Shown: in pieces, positions 48,793 to 54,292 of the stretch
How the letters are laid out: each line of letters starts with the position of its first letter
Position numbering within the stretch: position 1 is the stretch's first letter
Source: Aedoeadaptatus coxii
GTDB taxonomy: Bacteria; Bacillota; Clostridia; Tissierellales; Peptoniphilaceae
Reading direction: 5' to 3'
DNA length: 64,000 bases
Assembly: GCF_001553115.1 (NCBI RefSeq)
Contig: NZ_KQ960183.1
Location: 1-64,000 of the forward strand
Notes under the pieces: generated by a model
Told to the model about the DNA's origin: nothing
The model's input: only the letters and a program-made list of their open reading frames with translations
The model's database searches: none
Made by a program: the position numbers and the translations under genes

Positions 48793-48849
48793 CTATTAGA
48801 AAAACACCTTGTGGGAATATATTAATAGTAAAAATCTTAGGGGTGTGTA

Positions 48850-48887
48850 GACAGAATAGATATTTATAGGAGAGTGGACAGAATAGA
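48850..48887 (+). repeat. Tandem 11-bp direct repeat near the element's left end
   Basis: GACAGAATAGA occurs at 48850-48860 and 48877-48887, inside longer similar tracts, 27 bp apart. It sits between the rlmD terminator and the ImmA gene. It could be a recombinase arm or excisionase site, or a leftover transposon end. Confidence 0.4.
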
Positions 48888-48902
48888 CATATAAAATATA
48901 AA

Positions 48903-48939
48903 AAAAGAGCTAGCCAAAAATAAATAGGCTAGTTCTTTT
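48903..48939. terminator. Terminator of the minus-strand repressor/ImmA transcript
   Basis: A 13-bp stem (48903-48915 with 48927-48939, one G:U) with A- and T-rich arms lies 3 bp past the ImmA stop codon. Confidence 0.85.
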
Positions 48940-48941
48940 AG

Positions 48942-50237
48942 TTAGAAAGGAAGCTGGTCATCACTTGGAAAATCAAATCCTGAATTAGAATCATCAGTAA
49001 AATTTTTATTGTATTCACTGTGGTCGCATAAGATTCCATCTATAAAAAATATTGTTTTAGCCCCACAAGTTTCGCAGTATCTGGCATTACTTGGGTTATG
49101 ATGTATTTCAACAATATCATCAAAACCATTAAAATTCTGAGTATGAATTCCTTCACAATCATTATATAAGTTAGTTCCACATATTTTGCAAAACAATGCA
49201 TTATCACTAAATTCTTCATTTCCGCATTTAGGACAAATTTTTACTTTCATTGTTGATTCATCAAATTCTACACCATCATCATAAATCATATCTATCTCAC
49301 CTCTTTCCTGGTTATTTTCTTTTATATGGTCTTTCATTGTAGTAGTGCTTCCACACGTTGAGCAGTAATAATCGGTTAATTTAACATTGTGATCCTTATT
49401 ATTTGAACAAGTGTTAGATATGGGAACTCCACAAATTGGACAGAATTTTGCATTGCGATTAGAGTTTCTATAACCACAAATAATACACGTATCATATTTA
49501 GTAGAATCTATACCATCAGTTAAAGGTTGATATTTAAAACCAAAGGCCAAAGACTTGGAACCACAATTAACACAATAGTCTGCTTCTTTTTCATGTTCCA
49601 TTCCGCATTCAGGGCAATATATACTGAGAGGATTAAATGTGTTTTTAAAAAAAGAAAGCATAGAATTAGAAAAATCTCTTAAGTCTCTTGAAATATATTG
49701 TAATCTAACTTCAGCAGCTCGGACTGTTATGCTAAATAAATCCGATAGTGTGCTAGGATTTTTCTTTTTTTCAAACACAACAACTTGTTCAGCAAGAGGT
49801 GCTGGTGATAATAGATTTCTAGCAAAATTATTTGCTTCTTTTTCAAGTTCTTCGTATTTATTCTTACTAACACCTTTTCTGGACAGAACATCAACACCAT
49901 ACATTTGGTGATGGCCAATAAAAATATGTCCTAGTTCATGAGCTATGGTAAATCTAATCCAGTTTTCAGTTTTATCCACGTCATTATAATAAATAATATA
50001 CTTATTTGTATCGGGTCTATAACTACAGGCGCCTAAATTACTATCGAAAAAATCAATCACATCTTGTAAAGAACAGTTAGCATCATTCATATATTCAGAG
50101 TAAGTTTTTACACTGATTTCATTGCTAAAGCAATCAATAATTTTATTTAAATCAACAGGAATTTCAGAGATATCGGCATCTTCCAATAATTCATATGATT
50201 TCTCTAGGGAAATCTTATAATCTGGAGTATACCTCAC
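48942..50237 (-). CDS. ImmA/IrrE-type metallopeptidase with multiple C-terminal zinc ribbons
   Basis: 431 aa, more than twice the usual ImmA size. Residues ~1-160 hold the peptidase with HELGHIFIGHH. Five or so CxxC pairs or ribbons follow: CPECGMEHEKEADYCVNCGS, CIICGYRNSNRNAKFCPICG, YYCSTCGSTT, CPKCGNEEFSDNALFCKICG, and ARYCETCGAK. In phages and conjugative elements ImmA cleaves the XRE repressor to start the lytic or transfer program. The adjacent XRE repressor gene ends as this gene's ATG (50237) begins, a one-base overlap. The zinc ribbons could contact DNA, RNA polymerase or a damage signal; this fusion is unusual. Confidence 0.85.
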   Translation of the reverse strand: MRYTPDYKISLEKSYELLEDADISEIPVDLNKIIDCFSNEISVKTYSEYMNDANCSLQDVIDFFDSNLGACSYRPDTNKYIIYYNDVDKTENWIRFTIAHELGHIFIGHHQMYGVDVLSRKGVSKNKYEELEKEANNFARNLLSPAPLAEQVVVFEKKKNPSTLSDLFSITVRAAEVRLQYISRDLRDFSNSMLSFFKNTFNPLSIYCPECGMEHEKEADYCVNCGSKSLAFGFKYQPLTDGIDSTKYDTCIICGYRNSNRNAKFCPICGVPISNTCSNNKDHNVKLTDYYCSTCGSTTTMKDHIKENNQERGEIDMIYDDGVEFDESTMKVKICPKCGNEEFSDNALFCKICGTNLYNDCEGIHTQNFNGFDDIVEIHHNPSNARYCETCGAKTIFFIDGILCDHSEYNKNFTDDSNSGFDFPSDDQLPF

Positions 50238-50584
50238 TATTGCATATCTCCATCTGCACTGCCAAATTCTTCTTCAAAATGCTTCTTTAATACCTTTAAC
50301 ATCTCTTCTTTTTTTCCTTGATCCATGTTTCTTGCTGCTCTCTGAATAATACGAATTTCTGGTTCATCATCTATTTGCTTATTTAAGGCAAGCAGATAGT
50401 TATAGTCGATTTGTAGAACTTCAGATATAGCCTTAAGAGTGTTATTATCTGGAGTTATTTTATCGTCGTTTTCAATTCTCGAAACAGTAGAATTACTAAT
50501 TTTTACTTTTTTTGCCAATTCACGCTGAGAGATGCCTAGCTCTTCACGTCTATTGGATATAACCTTTCCCAAAGTGTCTTTCAT
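50237..50584 (-). CDS. XRE-family phage repressor
   Basis: 115 aa. The N-terminal helix-turn-helix is complete (GKVISNRREELGISQRELAK, then ISNSTVSRIENDDKITPDNN). The tail is short and charged, fitting an ImmA-cleaved repressor (ImmR type). I chose ATG 50584 because AAGGAGGAAG precedes it; an upstream frame to 50626 would cross the promoter. Its promoter is TTGATT (minus, 50629-50634), 17 bp, TATAAT (50606-50611), overlapping a large palindrome, so it likely represses itself and the divergent early promoter. Confidence 0.9.
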   Translation of the reverse strand: MKDTLGKVISNRREELGISQRELAKKVKISNSTVSRIENDDKITPDNNTLKAISEVLQIDYNYLLALNKQIDDEPEIRIIQRAARNMDQGKKEEMLKVLKKHFEEEFGSADGDMQ

Positions 50585-50605
50585 AAACTTCCTCCTTATA
50601 ATAAT

Positions 50606-50649
50606 ATTATAGCACAAGTGTTGCATGCAATCAACACATGTGGTATAAT
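50606..50649. promoter_or_regulatory. Divergent lysogeny/early promoters around one operator
   Basis: The palindrome CACAAGTGTTG (50613-50623) / CAACACATGTG (50632-50642), 10 of 11 matched, is the probable repressor site. The minus promoter for the repressor has its -35 TTGATT (50629-50634) inside it and its -10 TATAAT at 50606-50611. The plus promoter has TTGCAT (50621-50626), 17 bp, and the extended -10 TGGTATAAT (TATAAT 50644-50649). One bound dimer would overlap both -35 elements. Confidence 0.75.
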
Positions 50650-50662
50650 TTATGTTGAATAG

Positions 50663-50733
50663 ATGGAACGAGATAACTTCTATATTTTTTTAAGTTGAGC
50701 GTTCCATTAAATCAACAACAAGAAAGAAGTTAT
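50663..50733 (+). ncRNA. Candidate pseudoknotted leader RNA
   Basis: Downstream of the plus early promoter, ATGGAACG (50663-50670) pairs with CGTTCCAT (50700-50707), and ATAACTTCT (50673-50681), which is in that loop, pairs with AGAAGTTAT (50725-50733). The two helices cross, giving the layout of an H-type pseudoknot in the ~110-nt leader of the next small gene. It might control translation or be a small RNA in its own right. Confidence 0.45.
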
Positions 50734-50765
50734 TTTATCACAAGCTAAAATATAAAGAAAGGAAG

Positions 50766-50990
50766 ATGCCTATTAAAGAAATTCAAGAAGTAAAAGATGC
50801 AAATAATAAACTTATTTGTAAAATTGAAGCAGAAACTGGGATATTACAAAATATCTATAAAAAACAAGAAATTAAAGTTAGACTTGAAGTCGGACAAAGT
50901 ATTGAACTAGCTAGAGGTGGATGTATCACCTTAGTTAAAAGAATAGATAAAACAGAGTACGACATAAAGAGTTACAAAAAATCAGCATAA
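50766..50990 (+). CDS. Small phage protein of unknown function
   Basis: 74 aa, first gene of the rightward early transcript. I do not recognise a family. The predicted make-up is mostly beta (KLICKIEAETGILQNIYKKQ, then IELARGGCITLVKRIDKTEY). There is no helix-turn-helix, so it is not an ordinary Cro. AAAGGA is close (2 bases) to ATG 50766, a poor spacing. It follows the pseudoknot-like leader and is closed by a terminator. Position suggests an early regulator or anti-repressor, but this is a guess. Confidence 0.6.
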   Translation: MPIKEIQEVKDANNKLICKIEAETGILQNIYKKQEIKVRLEVGQSIELARGGCITLVKRIDKTEYDIKSYKKSA

Positions 50991-51010
50991 ATTTTTAAGA
51001 GCTGCAAGAC

Positions 51011-51048
51011 GGCCTAATTTATCTTAACGGATGAATTAGGCTTTTTTT
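51011..51048 (+). terminator. Terminator after the small early gene
   Basis: GCCTAATTTATC (51012-51023) pairs with GATGAATTAGGC (51030-51041; one G:U), followed by seven T. Confidence 0.9.
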
Positions 51049-51074
51049 ATTACAAATTATATCAAGCCTGATTA

Positions 51075-51201
51075 GCTATAAGGGCGTGAGATACACATAT
51101 AAACTAATTTCAATCAATTTTGAAAGAAGTATATGGAGTACCTCTAGTTTCTTATAGCCTTTTTTAGGTGAAAGACAACTATGCTCCATAAACTGTAGGT
51201 A
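51075..51201 (+). ncRNA. Candidate structured attenuator RNA ahead of the sigma-like gene
   Basis: GCTATAAG (51075-51082) pairs with CTTATAGC (51151-51158), which is followed by C and six T (51160-51165), so the outer stem could act as a terminator. Inside, AAACTA (51101-51106) pairs with TAGTTT (51145-51150), and TTTCAA (51108-51113) with TTGAAA (51120-51125). A competing helix TATGGAG (51132-51138) / CTCCATA (51184-51190) would disrupt the inner part. The position, near the start of a phage replication operon, calls for comparison with the published DUF2800 RNA motif. Confidence 0.5.
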
Positions 51202-51213
51202 AAATTTGTATTT

Positions 51214-51245
51214 CTCGCTCCTTGCTATCGGGCAAGAAAGCGAGG
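51214..51245 (+). promoter_or_regulatory. Hairpin that covers the ribosome site of the sigma-like gene
   Basis: CTCGCT (51214-51219) pairs with AGCGAG (51239-51244) and CTTGC (51221-51225) with GCAAG (51232-51236). The right arm contains the GAGG ribosome site (51242-51245) of the TTG start at 51252, so the stem would hide it. Confidence 0.55.
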
Positions 51246-51251
51246 AATATT

Positions 51252-51839
51252 TTGAAAATTAGAAAGACTAGATCGGACGAAAGAACCACGTATGTTTATA
51301 GGTTTGCAGATGAAACAAAAGTGGAACTAAAACCAGGAAAAGATGGGATAACAGAAGTGGACATCAAAAAACTACATGCTTTAGACGACAGTGAAGTTTA
51401 CTATAACAACAAGAATCTAAGACCTGAACGAACTAAAGAAGAGAAAGCTGAAATAGATGCGTGGAAACAAGAATTTATAAGCGACTTTAAAAAGAGTCAT
51501 GGATACGAACCTAATGAGGATTTGTTAAAAGGAGAAGTAGAGGAAAGATTCCCAAGGAACTATAACTTATCTCTTGATTTCGATAACGATGGGGATATTG
51601 ATCCCGATAAAAGATTAATAGCAACTATTAAATCCAAAGACATGAATGAAGAATTTGAATGGTCGGAGCATATGGAAGATGTACTTTCTTTATTAACGGA
51701 TAAACAGCGATTAGTAATCAAGTTGATGTTTGTGGATGGATACAAGCAGTCAGAAATTGCAGATTTAATGAATATATCTTCAGCTGCGGTTAAGAAACAT
51801 TTGGATAAGGCAAAAGAAACAATCAAAAATAATTTTTAA
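51252..51839 (+). CDS. Phage sigma-70 region-4-like regulator
   Basis: 195 aa. The C-terminal ~60 residues form a sigma region 4 helix-turn-helix (VLSLLTDKQRLVIKLMFVDG, then YKQSEIADLMNISSAAVKKH). The N-terminal part is charged and has no sigma region 2, so it is more likely a phage transcription regulator than a complete sigma factor. The start is TTG 51252 with GAGG 7 bases before. A frame from TTG 51222 exists but would begin inside the hairpin. It has its own terminator. Confidence 0.8.
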   Translation: MKIRKTRSDERTTYVYRFADETKVELKPGKDGITEVDIKKLHALDDSEVYYNNKNLRPERTKEEKAEIDAWKQEFISDFKKSHGYEPNEDLLKGEVEERFPRNYNLSLDFDNDGDIDPDKRLIATIKSKDMNEEFEWSEHMEDVLSLLTDKQRLVIKLMFVDGYKQSEIADLMNISSAAVKKHLDKAKETIKNNF

Positions 51840-51846
51840 ATATTTT

Positions 51847-51876
51847 AGGACGAGGTTAAAAACTCGTCCTTTTTCT
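51847..51876 (+). terminator. Terminator after the sigma-like gene
   Basis: GGACGAG (51848-51854) pairs with CTCGTCC (51863-51869), followed by T-rich sequence. Confidence 0.88.
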
Positions 51877-51924
51877 TTGCCTGTGATTTGTAAGGGAGAT
51901 GACCCTTTCAGAAAGGAGGCAAAC

Positions 51925-52176
51925 ATGAGGCACAAAATAATCATCAATGTAACAAATGAGAAAGGACAAAAGACAAATGTCCTTAAAGGTGCAGTCGGAA
52001 AAATTCCAAACAGATTAATAAAATTTTTGTTTGGAGGCTACAGACAAATTTATCTATTAGACCCTGGGATGACAGTTGATTCAGTGGATGTTAGAGAAAT
52101 CGAGAAAGGAGAAAAAAGTGTCAAGAATAAAGCTACTAATGGAAATCAAAGAAGATGCAGAGAATCTTGCATCTAG
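51925..52176 (+). CDS. Small phage hypothetical protein
   Basis: 83 aa. The start is ATG 51925 with AAAGGAGG at 51913-51920. The product is basic (RHKIIINVTNEKGQKTNVLK), with no recognised domain. It is the first gene of the replication operon, and its 3' end overlaps the next gene's start by about 59 bases in another frame. Similar small proteins precede DUF2800/DUF2815 genes in Firmicutes phages. Confidence 0.7.
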   Translation: MRHKIIINVTNEKGQKTNVLKGAVGKIPNRLIKFLFGGYRQIYLLDPGMTVDSVDVREIEKGEKSVKNKATNGNQRRCRESCI

Positions 52177-52417
52177 TATAGGTGTCCTTCTCACAGCTTT
52201 AGAAAGTAATGAGGAAGTTCCTAAAAAGGAAGAAAAAGTAAATCAGAACGAAAAGATTTATGAGATTGAAGATGTTAGAAAGATACTAGCCGACAAATCA
52301 AGATTAGGTCATACAGCAAAGATAAGAGAACTCTTAGAAAAGTATGGGGCTAAAAAATTATCTGAGATTGATCCAAGTAACTATAAAGACTTGGTAGCAG
52401 ATGTGGAGAAGTTGTAA
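52118..52417 (+). CDS. Phage hypothetical protein (annotated 'rrp5-like' in related phages)
   Basis: 99 aa. The start is GTG 52118 with AAGGAG at 52106-52111, which fits better than an ATG 42 bases upstream. The C-terminal half (DVRKILADKSRLGHTAKIRE, then LLEKYGAKKLSEIDPSNYKD) is helical and resembles small proteins that phage annotations call rRNA biogenesis protein rrp5 without evidence of that role. Its stop overlaps the ATG of the DUF2800 gene by one base. Confidence 0.7.
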   Translation: MSRIKLLMEIKEDAENLASSIGVLLTALESNEEVPKKEEKVNQNEKIYEIEDVRKILADKSRLGHTAKIRELLEKYGAKKLSEIDPSNYKDLVADVEKL

Positions 52418-53529
52418 TGAGTGCTCATGCTATTTTATCAGCATCATCTTCTAATAGATGGATTCACTGTCCACCAAGCGTTAGGCTTTCTCAAAAATAT
52501 GAGGATGAGGTTAGTCCTTATGCACTTGAAGGCACCTCAGCTCATGCCCTAGCAGAATATAAACTAAAGAATTTATTAGGCATAGATGTTAAAGATCCTA
52601 CTGATGATTTGGATTTTTATGATGAAGAAATGGATGAGTTAACCGAAGGATATGCATCATATGTAACAGAAGTAATAAGTAGATACGAAAGCTCAGCCGT
52701 CTTTGTTGAAGAAAGGCTTGACCTTTCAGAATATGTTAAGGAGTCCTTTGGAACTGCTGACTGTGTAGTTGTTGGAGAAAAAGAACTTCATGTAATAGAT
52801 CTAAAGTATGGTTAGGGAGTTTTAGTAGATGCTAAAGAGAATTCACAACTCATGTTATATGGACTTGGTGCTTTGACTCTCTTCGATGGAATTTATGATA
52901 TCGAGAAAGTAGTTCTTCATATCTATCAACCAAGAAGATGCAATATCTCAACTTATGAAATCAAGAAGATAGAACTTTATGAGTGGGGAGAAACCATACG
53001 AGAGATTGCTGAGAAAGCATATATAGGCGAAGGAGAATTCTCTTGTGGAGAATGGTGTATCTTCTGCAAAGCTAAGAATAAATGCAGGAAAAGAGCGGAA
53101 GAAAACCTAAAACTGGCACAAGAGGAATTTACCCTACCACCAGAACTATCTGACGATGAAATTGAAGAAATCCTACCAAGATTAGACGAACTGGAACAAT
53201 GGGTCAAAGATATCAAGGCTTACGCTTTAGAAAAAGCAATGAAGGGCCATAGATGGAAGGACCTAAAACTTGTCGAAGGTAGGTCTAATAGGAAATACCG
53301 AGATGAAGATGAAGTTATAAACAAAGTAAAAGAACTGGGATTTAACCCCTTTGAAGAGAAGTTACTTGGCATCACAGCTATGACTAAGTTACTAGGTAAG
53401 AAAGTCTTTGATGAAAATATCACCGACTTATTAGAAAAACCAAAAGGAAAGTTAACCTTAGTAAGCATTAGAGACAAACGAGAGGAAGTAAAAATTGACA
53501 ATGTTAAAGAAGAATTCGGAGGTAAATAA
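52417..53529 (+). pseudogene. DUF2800 family phage nuclease gene with an in-frame amber stop
   Basis: Two open parts are in one frame: 52417-52812 and 52816-53529, split only by TAG at 52813-52815 (codon 133 of 371). Joined, they give the DUF2800 family, a Cas4-like PD-(D/E)xK nuclease: ASSSNRWIHCPPSVRLSQKY at the start, VIDLKYG-stop-GVLVDA at the catalytic strand, and CGEWCIFCKAKNKCRKRAEE at the C terminus, where Cas4-like members hold an Fe-S cluster. The stop lies three residues after the catalytic lysine. In relatives this position is usually Lys or Arg, so AAG to TAG is the likely change. Readthrough is possible but unproven. Confidence 0.82.
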
Positions 53530-53530
53530 T

Positions 53531-54082
53531 ATGTCAAATATAAATAAAACAAAAGTAATTACAGGTGAGGTTAGATTATCTTATGCAAATGTCTGGGAAC
53601 CAAAGTCAATCAATGGTGGTAAAGAAAGATACTCAGTATCTGTCATTATCCCAAAGAGCGACCAAAAGACAATTGAGAAGATTGAAAAGGCAGTAGATGC
53701 TGCTATTGATGAAGGACTTTCTAAATTCAATGGGAAAAAACCTAATAAGAAAGCTATCAAACTTCCATTAAGAGATGGTGACACAGAAAAAGATGATAAA
53801 GCATATGCTGATGCATATTTCTTAAATGCCAACTCTATGACAGCACCTCAAATTGTAGATAGAAATGTAGAACCTATTCTTGATAGAAGTGAAGTCTACT
53901 CAGGGGTTTATGCAAGGGTATCCCTTAACTTCTATGCCTACAATGTAAATGGCAATAAGGGCGTAGCGGTTGGGCTTGGAAATATTCAAAAGCTAAGAGA
54001 TGGTCAACCTCTAGGAAATAGGTCTAATGCAGCAGATGACTTCGATGCTATGGACGATGATGACGAAGATTTCTTAGCATAG
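53531..54082 (+). CDS. DUF2815 family phage ssDNA-binding protein
   Basis: 183 aa. DUF2815 proteins are T7 gp2.5-like single-strand DNA-binding proteins of phage replication modules. The OB-fold region includes GEVRLSYANVWEPKSINGGK, and the acidic tail DDFDAMDDDDEDFLA is the kind that recruits partner enzymes. The start is ATG 53531 with CGGAGG at 53517-53522, rather than the open frame beginning at 53495. It lies between the nuclease and the polymerase. Confidence 0.88.
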   Translation: MSNINKTKVITGEVRLSYANVWEPKSINGGKERYSVSVIIPKSDQKTIEKIEKAVDAAIDEGLSKFNGKKPNKKAIKLPLRDGDTEKDDKAYADAYFLNANSMTAPQIVDRNVEPILDRSEVYSGVYARVSLNFYAYNVNGNKGVAVGLGNIQKLRDGQPLGNRSNAADDFDAMDDDDEDFLA

Positions 54083-54091
54083 GAGGTAGAA

Positions 54092-54292
54092 ATGGACTAT
54101 TTAATTACAGCAATAGTTTTAGCTATTTGGTCCTTTTTATGGTATAAGCTTGGATTTTTACAAGCTCAACTAAAAGAACTAGATAGAGATATCAGAAAAA
54201 TAGAAAAACAAATAAAAGAAGATAGAAAAAATAATTTAGCAGAATTAACAAAGCTTAGTGATAGCTATGAAGAAATTGTCCATAGATCTTGA
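54092..54292 (+). CDS. Small phage membrane/coiled-coil protein
   Basis: 66 aa. An N-terminal membrane helix (YLITAIVLAIWSFLWYKLGF) is followed by a lysine- and glutamate-rich coiled coil (LKELDRDIRKIEKQIKEDRK). TAGGAGG precedes the ATG. The last 26 bases overlap the polymerase start. The function is unknown; it could tether the replication complex to the membrane. Confidence 0.7.
   Translation: MDYLITAIVLAIWSFLWYKLGFLQAQLKELDRDIRKIEKQIKEDRKNNLAELTKLSDSYEEIVHRS

Noticed and set aside
49727-49918. Extra small minus-strand frame inside the ImmA-zinc ribbon gene
   Set aside because: It lies in another frame of the AT-rich gene, without a ribosome site or recognisable content.
50652-50693. 13-codon leader peptide ATG TTG AAT ... 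TAA after the early promoter
   Set aside because: The predicted transcription start (~50656) is downstream of the ATG, and there is no ribosome site.
52417-53529. General reassignment of TAG to an amino acid in the prophage
   Set aside because: Several neighbouring phage genes (DUF2815, DUF1492) end in TAG at the expected place, so TAG is used as a stop here.
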